From the NCBI GenBank assembly GCA_021802985.1, contig JAJZQW010000026.1, positions 1-32,354 on the forward strand: a DNA stretch of 32,354 bases, given 5' to 3'. Below are positions 15,481 to 23,405 of this stretch, in pieces. The translations under genes were made by a program, and so were the position numbers. Numbering within the stretch: the stretch's first letter is position 1; each line of letters opens with the position of its first letter. The notes under the pieces are model-generated. The model saw only the letters and a list, made by a program, of their open reading frames with translations, did not search any database and was not told where the DNA came from. This DNA comes from Acidobacteriota bacterium (GTDB taxonomy: Bacteria; Acidobacteriota; Holophagae; Holophagales; Holophagaceae).

Positions 15481-16448
15481 CAGAGCGCCTCCTTCGCGGC
15501 GGTGGCAACGGCCTGGGGCGTGATGCCATAGGCCTCCAGCAGCTTCTCGGGCTTGCCGCTCTGACCGAACAGGTCCTGCACACCCACCCGGCGCAGGGGC
15601 ATGGGATGGGCCTCGGAGAGGAGCTCGGCCACCACGCCGCCCAGGCCGCCGTGGGCCTGGTGTTCCTCGCAGGTGACGACGGCCCTGTGGGTCTTCGCCA
15701 GGGCCAGCAGGGTTTCGCGGTCGAAGGGCTTGATCGTCGGGGCATGGAGCACGGTCGCCTCGATGCCCTCGGCAGCCAGCAGCTCCGCAGCCTCCAGGCA
15801 GATCGACGTGCCCAGGCCGCAGCCCACCAGCAGCACGTCCTTGCCCGGGCGCATCACCACGGCTTTGCCGATCTGGAAGCGGTAGTCCGACCCATGGATG
15901 CGGGGGAACTTGTCGCGGGTGAGGCGGATGTAGACGGGGCCCCGGTGTGCGAAGGCGGCACGGACGGCCTGCTTCGTCTCCAGCGCATCGGCGGGCGAGA
16001 TCACGGTCATGCCCGGGATCATGCGCATGAGGGCCAGATCCTCCAGGCACTGGTGGGTGCCGCCGTCTTCGCCGACGGTGAGGCCCGCATGGGTGGCCAC
16101 GATCTTCACGTTCTGGTGACCCACGCCCACGGCCTGGCGCACGAACTCGTAGGCCCGGCCCGTGGCGAACATGGCGAAGGTGCTCACGAAGGGCACCACG
16201 CCCGTGGTGCTGGCCCCAGCGGCGGCGGCCACCATGCCCTGCTCGGCGGCGCCCATGTTGAAGAAGCGCTCCGGGAAGGCCTTGGCGAACTTGCTGGTGC
16301 GCGTGGAGCCGGCCAGGTCCGCGTCGAAGACGATGAGGTTGGCGCCCTCGTTCCCCAGTTCCACCAGGGTGTCCCCGTAGGCGTCCCGCAGGCTGTCCAT
16401 CACGACGCCCGTCTTGCCACCCACGCCCGCCGTTTCCATGCCCGCCAT
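15480..16448 (-). CDS. Transketolase C-terminal half (split subunit)
   Basis: 322 residues, matching the pyrimidine-binding and C-terminal domains of transketolase, which moves two-carbon units with thiamine diphosphate in the pentose phosphate pathway. GAAEQGMVAAAAG carries the catalytic Glu (E69); THAGLTVGEDGGTHQ and the C-terminal LLVGCGLGT...CEEHQAHGGLGG are typical of the two-subunit form. The ATG at 16448 has AAGGAGA four bases before it. The matching N-terminal subunit is not next to it: upstream is hrpB, divergent, and downstream a PH-domain gene. The partner must be encoded elsewhere. A one-half DXP-synthase-like protein is the main alternative. Confidence 0.85.
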   Translation of the reverse strand: MAGMETAGVGGKTGVVMDSLRDAYGDTLVELGNEGANLIVFDADLAGSTRTSKFAKAFPERFFNMGAAEQGMVAAAAGASTTGVVPFVSTFAMFATGRAYEFVRQAVGVGHQNVKIVATHAGLTVGEDGGTHQCLEDLALMRMIPGMTVISPADALETKQAVRAAFAHRGPVYIRLTRDKFPRIHGSDYRFQIGKAVVMRPGKDVLLVGCGLGTSICLEAAELLAAEGIEATVLHAPTIKPFDRETLLALAKTHRAVVTCEEHQAHGGLGGVVAELLSEAHPMPLRRVGVQDLFGQSGKPEKLLEAYGITPQAVATAAKEAL

Positions 16449-16556
16449 GTCGTCTCCTTGGAGGTTCCATTCTACGCGAAGGCAGGGCGGCGCCGCTGCG
16501 CGGTGCCGGTACCAGGATCGCCAGAGGCGCTCCTGGAGATCCGGTAGGCTGAAAAG

Positions 16557-19025
16557 ATGCGACTTCCGCTCCCCATCGACCCGCTTCTGCCGGAACTCAC
16601 GGCCTCGCTGCGGGCTTGCCCGAATCTCGTCCTTCAGGCCGATCCCGGCGCGGGCAAGACCACGCGGGTCCCGCCGGCCCTGCTGGACGCCGGCCTCCTG
16701 GGGGAGGGCGAGTGCTGGATCCTGGAGCCCCGCCGCCTGGCCGCCCGCCTGGCCGCCACCCGGGTGGCGGACGAGCTGGGCGAACCCCTGGGTCAGCGGG
16801 CGGGCTACGCGGTGCGCTTCGAGCAGAAGGTATCGAAGGCCACGCGGCTGCGCTTCGTCACCGAGGGCCTGCTGCTGCGGCGCCTGCACGGCGACCCGGA
16901 GCTGAAGGGCCTCGCGGCCGTGGTGCTGGACGAGTTTCACGAACGGCATCTGCACACGGACCTGGCCATCACCTTGCTGCGTCGCCTGCAGCGGAACCGA
17001 CGCCCGGATCTCAAGCTGCTGGTCATGTCCGCCACCCTGGATCCTGGCCCCGTGGCGGCCTACCTGGACGCGCCCGTGCTGCGCAGCGAGGGCCGCGTCT
17101 TCCCCGTGGCCACGGCCTTCCTGCCCCGGCCTGACGACCGACCCATCGACCAGCAGGTATCCGACGCCCTGGACCGCCTGTACGGCGAGGGACTGCGGGG
17201 CCACACGCTGGTGTTCCTGCCGGGGGCCGCGGAGATCCGCGCCTGCCTCCGGGGCTGCGAGGCGGTGGCGGCTCGGCGCGGCCTGAGCCTGAGGCCCCTG
17301 CATGGCGACCTGTCGCCCGAGGCCCAGGCCCAAGCCCTGGCGGTTTCCGAAACGCCCAAGGTGATCCTCAGCACCAACGTGGCGGAGAGTTCCGTCACCC
17401 TGGACGGCATCGGGGCCGTGGTGGACAGCGGCCTGGGCCGCGAGGCCTCGCACTCGCCCTGGTCCGGCCTCTCGGGCCTGCGCACCACCCGCATCAGCCA
17501 GGCCCGCTGTGCCCAGCGCACGGGCCGCGCGGGCCGCACGGGCCCTGGCCGCTGCCTCCGCCTCTACACGGAGGCGGACTACCAGGCCCGCCCAGGTTTC
17601 GATACGCCGGAACTCCAGCGCGCCGATTTGGCGGAGCCCCTGCTTGTGCTGCACGGCATGGGCATCGGCGAGCCCGCGGCCCTGGACTGGTTCGAGGCGC
17701 CCCCCGCCCCCGCGATGGCAGCCGCGGAGACCCTGCTGACGCGCCTGGGGGCCCTGGAGGGCGGCAGCCTCAGCCCCACTGGACGCCGCATGGCCGCCCT
17801 GCCCCTGCATCCCCGCCTGGCGCGGCTGGCCGTGGCGGGCGAGGAGCTGGGCATCCCGCAGTTCGCGCTGCGGGCGGCGGCCCTGTTGGAAGCCGGTGAC
17901 CTCGCCGCCCGCCAGGGGCTGGACCGCGCGTCCGCCCATGCCGGACATGGCGCCGATTCGGACCTGCTGCTGCGACTGGACCAGTTCGAGGAGGCGGAGG
18001 CCGCCGGCTTTTCCGCCGGGGCCTGCCGCGCCGCGGGGCTGGACGCCGCCGCCGTCCACCGGGCCCACCGCGCCGTGCAGAGCCTGCGCCGGCACCTGCC
18101 CGCCCCGGCCGAACCCGCAGACGCGGAAACGCGCCTGCTCCGGGCCCTTCTTCGGGCCTACCCGGACCGGGTGGGGCAGCTCTCCGCCAATGGCACCTGC
18201 ACGCTCGCGGGGGGCGGGGGCGCCCGGCTGGATCCGCGCAGCCGGGTCCGGCGGCCCGGGCTGGTGCTCGCGCTCGAGGCCGACGCCGCGAAGCAGGGCA
18301 CGGGCACCCAGACCCTCCTCCGCCTGGCCAGCCGCTGCGAGGCCGACTGGCTGCTGGACGCCTTCCCCGAGCGGCTGGAGGACGTGGACGAGCTGGCCTT
18401 CAACACCAGTGCGGGCCGGGTGGAGCGCCGCACGGAGATCCGCTACGAGGGCCTGGTCATCGATGCCAGTCGCGGGCCCGCGGATCCTGCGGATCCACGG
18501 GTTAGGGAACTGCTGGCGGCAGCCCTGAGAACGCGCTCCCTTGACGAGGTGCCGGCTCGACTTCTCGCCCGCCTGGCCTTCCTGCGGAAACACCGCCCCG
18601 ACCTGGATCTGCCGGAGGATCTCCTGGGTCCCCTGCTCGCCGGTGCCTGCGCGGGCCGGACCTCCCTGCGCGAGGTGCAGGACGTGGACTGGAGTGCCGC
18701 CCTGCGCCAGGGCTTCCGCACCGAGACCCTGCGCCTGCTGGACACCTGGGCGCCCGAGGCCATCCAGCTGCCCAAGGGCCGGCCGACCAAGGTCCACTAC
18801 GAAGACGATCCGCCCTGGATCGCCTCGCGGCTCCAGGACTTCTGGGGCCTGAAGAAGACGCCTGCCGTGGCCGGTGGCGCCGTTCCCCTCGTGCTGCACC
18901 TGCTGGCCCCCAACCTGCGGGCCCTCCAGGTCACCACCGATCTCGCCGGCTTCTGGCAGCGGGTCTACAAGGAGCTGCGGCCGGGCCTGTCGCGGCGGTA
19001 TCCCAAGCACCACTGGCCGGAGTGA
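16557..19025 (+). CDS. hrpB: ATP-dependent helicase HrpB
   Basis: DEAH-box-related RNA helicase of 822 residues, close to the usual length. Motif I is ADPGAGKTT (K34), motif II DEFH (125-128), motif III SAT (158-160), and motif VI QRTGRAGRTGPG. The HA2/winged-helix region follows and the C-terminal HrpB domain ends in PKHHWPE, diagnostic of HrpB rather than HrpA. Its cellular role is not well defined. The ATG at 16557 is preceded by TAGG. It is monocistronic and ends at a long inverted repeat shared with the convergent aldolase gene. Confidence 0.93.
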   Translation: MRLPLPIDPLLPELTASLRACPNLVLQADPGAGKTTRVPPALLDAGLLGEGECWILEPRRLAARLAATRVADELGEPLGQRAGYAVRFEQKVSKATRLRFVTEGLLLRRLHGDPELKGLAAVVLDEFHERHLHTDLAITLLRRLQRNRRPDLKLLVMSATLDPGPVAAYLDAPVLRSEGRVFPVATAFLPRPDDRPIDQQVSDALDRLYGEGLRGHTLVFLPGAAEIRACLRGCEAVAARRGLSLRPLHGDLSPEAQAQALAVSETPKVILSTNVAESSVTLDGIGAVVDSGLGREASHSPWSGLSGLRTTRISQARCAQRTGRAGRTGPGRCLRLYTEADYQARPGFDTPELQRADLAEPLLVLHGMGIGEPAALDWFEAPPAPAMAAAETLLTRLGALEGGSLSPTGRRMAALPLHPRLARLAVAGEELGIPQFALRAAALLEAGDLAARQGLDRASAHAGHGADSDLLLRLDQFEEAEAAGFSAGACRAAGLDAAAVHRAHRAVQSLRRHLPAPAEPADAETRLLRALLRAYPDRVGQLSANGTCTLAGGGGARLDPRSRVRRPGLVLALEADAAKQGTGTQTLLRLASRCEADWLLDAFPERLEDVDELAFNTSAGRVERRTEIRYEGLVIDASRGPADPADPRVRELLAAALRTRSLDEVPARLLARLAFLRKHRPDLDLPEDLLGPLLAGACAGRTSLREVQDVDWSAALRQGFRTETLRLLDTWAPEAIQLPKGRPTKVHYEDDPPWIASRLQDFWGLKKTPAVAGGAVPLVLHLLAPNLRALQVTTDLAGFWQRVYKELRPGLSRRYPKHHWPE

Positions 19026-19041
19026 GGCAGGACGACCGGCT

Positions 19042-19150
19042 GGTCGCGGAAGACACGGAAAACGGCCGGAATGCACGGAAAAAAGCGGATGCCTGCGGAT
19101 ACCGTTCGGTTCTTCCGTGCCTTCCGTGAACTTCCGCGCCTTCCGCGACC
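19042..19150. repeat. Long imperfect inverted repeat with TTCCGTG units
   Basis: The ends are a perfect 11-base inverted pair, GGTCGCGGAAG (19042-19052) and CTTCCGCGACC (19140-19150). Inward, the arms remain partly complementary for roughly 45 bases and consist of repeated CACGGAA / TTCCGTG units. It fills the gap between convergent hrpB and the aldolase gene and could stop transcription from both sides. Confidence 0.65.
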
Positions 19151-19164
19151 CGTGCTTTTCTCTC

Positions 19165-19845
19165 CTAGATCCGGGGCCGGCCCCGCAGTTCCACCAGCAG
19201 CGCCCGGGCCCCGGCGTCCAGCAGGGTGCCGTCGGTGCCGGCGGCGAGGAGGGTGAAGCCCTGGGCCTCATGGGCGCGGAGTTCGGCGCCGGTCATGCGG
19301 AAGATGCCGAGAGGCATGCGGGCCTCGCGGCAGGCGCGGGCGATGGCGTCCAGGGCCGCATGGAAGTCTGGATGGTCGAACTGCTCGGGGATGCCCAGGC
19401 TCGCGGTGAGGTCGTAGGGGCCCACGAAGACCGCATCCAGGCCGGGCACCCGGACGAGGGCCTCGATGTCGGTCACGGCCTCGCGGGACTCGGCCTGGAC
19501 CACCACCAGGCCCCGGCCGCGGACCGCGCGCACGGCGGCCTCCGCCTGGTCCGCGGAGTCCACATGGGGCACGATGAGGCCCGCGGCCCCGCAGCGGGCC
19601 GCGTCATCGAGCACGTCCGGGTCCGCGGATGGCACCCGCAGCAGGCAGGGGACGGCGTCCGCCAGGGCGGCCAGGGTTCTTGACCCTTCGGCAGGCCCGA
19701 AACCGCCGTGCTCACCGTCCAGGAACAGCCAGTCGAAGCCCTGGCGAGCCAGGCAGACGGCCACCTCCGGCCGGGGGATCTGAACCAGGGTCCCCAGCAG
19801 GCGCTCCCCGGCACGGAGACGGTCGCGGAATGCGGAAGGGGGCAT
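19165..19845 (-). CDS. HpcH/HpaI aldolase family protein, compact form
   Basis: 226 residues of the class II pyruvate aldolase family, which splits or joins 2-keto-4-hydroxy acids using a divalent metal. Metal and catalytic residues are visible: DGEH (43-46, H46 the likely base), R70 in LLRVP, E119 in QAES, and D145 in VGPYDL. It is shorter than the usual 250-260 residues: the segment with RYPPxGxRG between the PHVDSADQAEAAV helix and the QAES strand is missing. Because that segment shapes the active-site entrance, substrate use may differ. The start has GGGGAGG five bases upstream. It is divergent from the GNAT gene. Confidence 0.85.
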   Translation of the reverse strand: MPPSAFRDRLRAGERLLGTLVQIPRPEVAVCLARQGFDWLFLDGEHGGFGPAEGSRTLAALADAVPCLLRVPSADPDVLDDAARCGAAGLIVPHVDSADQAEAAVRAVRGRGLVVVQAESREAVTDIEALVRVPGLDAVFVGPYDLTASLGIPEQFDHPDFHAALDAIARACREARMPLGIFRMTGAELRAHEAQGFTLLAAGTDGTLLDAGARALLVELRGRPRI

Positions 19846-19913
19846 GGGACACCTCCCCTCAAGCTTGGCCTCCCCGGCGTGCCCAGGACAGTCATTCGCG
19901 GTACCGTAGAGCC

Positions 19914-20399
19914 ATGCTGAGCTTCCGCCCCATCGAACCCCAGGATGATGCTGCCGTGGCGGCCGTGATCAGGGCGGTGATGCCCGAATTCGGTGCCGAC
20001 GGTCCGGGGTTCGCCCTCCACGACCCCGAGGTGGATCACATGAGCCGGGCCTATTCGGTGCCCGGGGCCGCCTACTTCGTGGTGGTGGACGAGGGCGGCC
20101 GGGTGCTGGGCGGCGGCGGCGTGGCGGCCCTGGACGGCGGCGAACCTGGCATCTGCGAGCTGCGCAAGATGTACTTCCTGCCCGAGGCCCGGGGACAGGG
20201 CTTGGGCGAGACACTGCTCCGCCACTGCCTGGCCGTGGCCCGGGACCTGGGCTACCGGACCTGCTACCTGGAGACCCTCACCGGCATGGACCAGGCCTTG
20301 AAACTCTACGGGAAGCTCGGTTTCCAGCCCCTCTGCGCTCCCCTGGGCCGCACCGGTCATGGCGGCTGCGACCGCTGGTTCGCGCGGGAGTTGGCGTGA
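19914..20399 (+). CDS. GNAT-family N-acetyltransferase
   Basis: 161 residues, a single GNAT domain transferring an acetyl group from acetyl-CoA. Strand beta-4 and the acetyl-CoA loop read ELRKMYFLPEARGQGLGETLL (motif A, with RGQGLG as the pyrophosphate-binding loop), and ALKLYGKLGFQPL is motif B. The frame opens well upstream, but only the part from the ATG at 19914 matches. The ribosome-binding site is weak. The stop overlaps the acpS start (GTGA), suggesting coupled translation. The substrate is unknown. Confidence 0.85.
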   Translation: MLSFRPIEPQDDAAVAAVIRAVMPEFGADGPGFALHDPEVDHMSRAYSVPGAAYFVVVDEGGRVLGGGGVAALDGGEPGICELRKMYFLPEARGQGLGETLLRHCLAVARDLGYRTCYLETLTGMDQALKLYGKLGFQPLCAPLGRTGHGGCDRWFARELA

Positions 20400-20764
20400 T
20401 CCTCGGCATCGGCACCGATCTCTGCCCCCCCTCTCGCTGGCACCACCTCGTGGCGCGCTTCGGGGCGGAGAAGTGCGCGGGGCGCATCCTGGCTCCGGAC
20501 GAGGCCGCCTACCTCCTGGCCGGGAACCGGGACCGGCTCCCGGAGCGCCTGGCGGGGCGCTGGGCCCTGCGGGAGGCCTTCGGCAAGGCCCTGGGCACCG
20601 GCCTGGACGGGTGGTCCTGGAAGGAACTCCGGTACAAGAACGGCCGGATGGGCGCCGAGGGGGCCCTGGCCGACCTGCTGGCGGCGCGGGGGATCCGGGT
20701 CCTCCATGGCACCGTCAGTCACGACGGGGACCTGGCCCTGGCGATGGTGGTGCTGGAGGGCTGA
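20396..20764 (+). CDS. acpS: Holo-[acyl-carrier-protein] synthase
   Basis: Transfers 4'-phosphopantetheine from CoA to the acyl carrier protein. 122 residues, AcpS-type length. The motif GIGTDL with metal ligand D8 and RWALREAFGKALGTGL with E60 and K64 are the family's binding motifs; VSHDGDLALAMVV is the C-terminal strand pair. The start is GTG, overlapping the GNAT stop. Usual partners such as pdxJ are not adjacent. Confidence 0.88.
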   Translation: MILGIGTDLCPPSRWHHLVARFGAEKCAGRILAPDEAAYLLAGNRDRLPERLAGRWALREAFGKALGTGLDGWSWKELRYKNGRMGAEGALADLLAARGIRVLHGTVSHDGDLALAMVVLEG

Positions 20765-20769
20765 AAAAC

Positions 20770-20796
20770 TCAAGGTGTGCCCCGGCAGGCCGATCC
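20770..20796 (+). promoter_or_regulatory. Candidate flagellar sigma28 promoter before cheR
   Basis: TCAA (20770-20773), 15 bases, then GCCGATCC (20789-20796): close to the sigma28 consensus TAAA-N15-GCCGATAA. Transcription would start about 12 bases before the cheR ATG, leaving a very short leader with only AGGACGA as ribosome-binding site. The match could be chance in GC-rich DNA. Confidence 0.35.
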
Positions 20797-20814
20797 CGCG
20801 GGTAGGACGACTCG

Positions 20815-21672
20815 ATGGACCCCCTTCAGGCCAAGCAGCAGATGACCCTCGCCGAGTTCCGGAGCCTCCGGGACTTTATCTATGCAAAATCGGGGATCTT
20901 CTTCAGTGAGTCCAAGCAGTATTTCCTGGAGAACCGGCTCAGCAAGCGGGTAGGGGAACTGAACCTGCGGGGCTATGGGGACTACCTCACCCTGCTTCAG
21001 GGGAGCCAGGGGGCCGTGGAGCTCAAGCGGCTCTTCGTGGAAATCACGACCAACGAGACCAGCTTCTGGCGGAACCCCCCTCAGATCGAGGCCTTCCAGA
21101 ACATCGTGCTCCCCGACGCCGCCAGGCAGGCCCGGGAACGGGGGCAGACCCGGTTGCGCATCTGGTCCGCGGCCTGTTCCAGCGGCGAGGAGCCCTACAC
21201 CCTGGCCATGATCGCCCACGAACTCCGGGACACCGTGCTGCGGGGCTTCACCGTGGAGATCCTCGGCACGGACATCAGCGAGAAGGTGCTGGCCCAGGCC
21301 GAGGATGGGGTCTACAACGCCTATACCCTGCGCAACCTGGCCCCTGAGCAGCTCCAGCGGCATTTCCTTCCCCTCGGGCGGGACCTGTTCCAGGTCAAGC
21401 CCGACCTCCAGCGCTACACCAGCTTCCGGAACTTCAACCTGGTGGACTACCCGTCCTACCGGTCCCTGGGCACCTTCGACGTGATCTTCTGCCGGAACGT
21501 GCTCATCTACTTCGACGAGGCCGTGAAGGCCCAAGTCTTGAAGGGCTTTCATGCCCAGCTTCATGCACGGGCCCATCTCCTGGTGGGCCACAGCGAGAGC
21601 ATCCACGCCTTCAACACCGGCTTCGAACTGATGCATTTCAGCAAAGCCATGGGCTACCGGAAAAGGGCCTGA
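20815..21672 (+). CDS. cheR: Chemotaxis protein methyltransferase CheR
   Basis: Methylates glutamates of chemoreceptors with S-adenosylmethionine. 285 residues: an N-terminal helical domain (to about 78), then the methyltransferase domain with TTNETSFWRNP (78-88), SAACSSGEEPYT (118-129) and CRNVLIYFD (226-234). It lacks a C-terminal pentapeptide-binding or TPR extension. First gene of a tight plus-strand run of seven; the next starts 12 bases after its stop. No receptor or CheA/CheW is in the run, so the target is encoded elsewhere. Confidence 0.94.
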   Translation: MDPLQAKQQMTLAEFRSLRDFIYAKSGIFFSESKQYFLENRLSKRVGELNLRGYGDYLTLLQGSQGAVELKRLFVEITTNETSFWRNPPQIEAFQNIVLPDAARQARERGQTRLRIWSAACSSGEEPYTLAMIAHELRDTVLRGFTVEILGTDISEKVLAQAEDGVYNAYTLRNLAPEQLQRHFLPLGRDLFQVKPDLQRYTSFRNFNLVDYPSYRSLGTFDVIFCRNVLIYFDEAVKAQVLKGFHAQLHARAHLLVGHSESIHAFNTGFELMHFSKAMGYRKRA

Positions 21673-21683
21673 GGGAGCGCACC

Positions 21684-22532
21684 ATGCCGATCACACCGCA
21701 AGAACTCATCGCGAACCTGGGCGACCTGCCGCCCCTGCCGCAGGTGGCGACGCAACTGCTGCGCATCTCGGCCGATCCGGACGCGTCCGCCGAGGACCTC
21801 CGCAAGGTCATCGCCACGGATCAGGCCCTCACCAGCCAGATCCTGAAGATCGCCAATTCCGCGATGTTCGGGATGATGCGCGAGGTGAACACCCTCACCC
21901 AGGCGATCATGACCCTCGGTTTCTCCACCATCAAGAGCGTGGTCATCGCCAGCTCGGCCAAGAACCTCTACCACCGGGGGACCGTGGGGCTCCAGGAACG
22001 GCTCATCTGGGAACACGCCCTCGTGACCGCCATCGCCAGCCGCGCCTTCGCCAAGGCCGTGCGGTTTCCCAGGGTCGAGGAGGCCTTCATTGGCGGCCTG
22101 CTGCACGACATCGGAAAGTCGGTGCTGGGGGTGAAGTTCCCGGAGCGCTACGGGACCCTCCTGCGCACCGTCTACAACGAGCATGGGGACTGCCTGGCCC
22201 TGGAACTGGACACCTTCGGCTTCGACCACGCCATGGTGGGCGAGGCCCTCGTCCAGCAGTGGAACCTGGCCCCCAGCCTGCAACAGGCCGTCCGCTGGCA
22301 CCATGACCCCATCCACGCCGCGGAGGACCACCGTTCCCTCGCCGCCATCGTGGCCCTGGCCAACCACATGGCCCTGGAGCAGAAGGCCGGCATCGGCGAC
22401 CCTGGTCACCTGGAGGGAGCCTCCCTCCAGGCCATGGAGATCCTCAAGCTGGGCCCCGAGGCCCTGGAAGCCCACAAGGAGGGCGTCCGCAACGCCATCG
22501 AGCAGGACAAGACGATGATCGCGGAGTTCTAG
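21684..22532 (+). CDS. HDOD domain signalling protein 1
   Basis: 282 residues; the HDOD domain (HD-related output domain) covers about residues 5-215. The wording LGDLPPLPQVATQLLRISADPDASAEDL, IATDQALTSQILKIANSAMFG and GLLHDIGKS is typical. H141-D142 is retained, but HDOD proteins generally lack full HD hydrolase ligands and are thought to bind partners or act in signalling. The C-terminal 65 residues are helical with no named domain. GGGAG precedes the ATG. The stop is followed without a gap by a second HDOD gene. Confidence 0.88.
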   Translation: MPITPQELIANLGDLPPLPQVATQLLRISADPDASAEDLRKVIATDQALTSQILKIANSAMFGMMREVNTLTQAIMTLGFSTIKSVVIASSAKNLYHRGTVGLQERLIWEHALVTAIASRAFAKAVRFPRVEEAFIGGLLHDIGKSVLGVKFPERYGTLLRTVYNEHGDCLALELDTFGFDHAMVGEALVQQWNLAPSLQQAVRWHHDPIHAAEDHRSLAAIVALANHMALEQKAGIGDPGHLEGASLQAMEILKLGPEALEAHKEGVRNAIEQDKTMIAEF

Positions 22533-23396
22533 ATGATCACCCGGGAGCAGTTGGCCTCGTGCCTGAAGGCCAAGACCCTGCCCAGCCTCCCCCTCACGGT
22601 GGTGGCGCTGGGCGAGGCGGTCCAGGACGATCGCTGCACCGTGGACCGGATCCTGGCCATCCTCTCCAAGGACCCCCCGCTCTCCGCGGCCCTCCTCCGC
22701 CTTGCCAACTCCGCCCTGTACGCCGGTGAGGGCTCCGTGGCGGATCTGCGCACGGCCGTCCTCCGCCTGGGCTTCGACGCCATCGCCAACCTCGGCACCG
22801 GCGCTGGCGTGATCCGGACCCTCCGGAGCGGCACCCACCTCGATGCCGTCCGCCTGTGGCAACACAGCGTGGCCGTCGGCCTGACGGCCAAGGGCATCTG
22901 CAAGCTCGCCCGGCGGCACGGACAGGTCGAAACGGCCTTCCTGTCCGGCCTGCTCCACGACATCGGCAAGATCGCCCTGGATACCTGGTTCCCCGAGGCC
23001 TACCAGGCCGTGCTGAACCGGGTGGCGGAAGGCTCCTTCTTCGTGGACGCCGAGCGGGATCTGCTCGGCCTGGACCATGCCGAGGCGGGCGCCATCCTGG
23101 CGGCCGACTGGCACTTCCCGGACACCATCGTCGACGTGATCCGGGACCACCACGATCCGAAGCCCGGGGACTTCCTGCCGAACCTCATCCACCTGTCGGA
23201 CCTGCTGGTCCGGACCCGGATCCCCATGGGACCCGCCGACGATCGCCTGGCTTTCTCCATCGAGAGCCTGCCCGCCTTCAAGGAAGTGCTGGCCGGGGCC
23301 CTGGAAAAGGACCTGGACGTGGAGCGCCTGACGTTCTCCATCGATGACGAACTGGACCACGCCATGGCCTTCGTCGAACTGGCGTTTCAGGCCTGA
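22533..23396 (+). CDS. HDOD domain signalling protein 2
   Basis: 287 residues, the same family as its upstream neighbour: LPSLPLTVVALGEAVQDDRC, LSKDPPLSAALLRLANSALYAG and SGLLHDIGKIALD, with H142-D143 kept. The sequences are clearly diverged, so if they arose by tandem duplication it was old. The ATG directly follows the preceding TAG; the upstream coding end supplies GCGGAG-type bases as ribosome-binding site. It lies between a CheR and a CheB gene, so an output tied to receptor modification is possible but unproven. Confidence 0.88.
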   Translation: MITREQLASCLKAKTLPSLPLTVVALGEAVQDDRCTVDRILAILSKDPPLSAALLRLANSALYAGEGSVADLRTAVLRLGFDAIANLGTGAGVIRTLRSGTHLDAVRLWQHSVAVGLTAKGICKLARRHGQVETAFLSGLLHDIGKIALDTWFPEAYQAVLNRVAEGSFFVDAERDLLGLDHAEAGAILAADWHFPDTIVDVIRDHHDPKPGDFLPNLIHLSDLLVRTRIPMGPADDRLAFSIESLPAFKEVLAGALEKDLDVERLTFSIDDELDHAMAFVELAFQA

Positions 23397-23405
23397 GGAG
23401 CAGTG

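Noticed and set aside
16449-19271. Very long minus-strand frame continuing upstream of the transketolase half
   Set aside because: It is the antisense of hrpB; the transketolase half has its own ATG with a strong ribosome-binding site at 16448.
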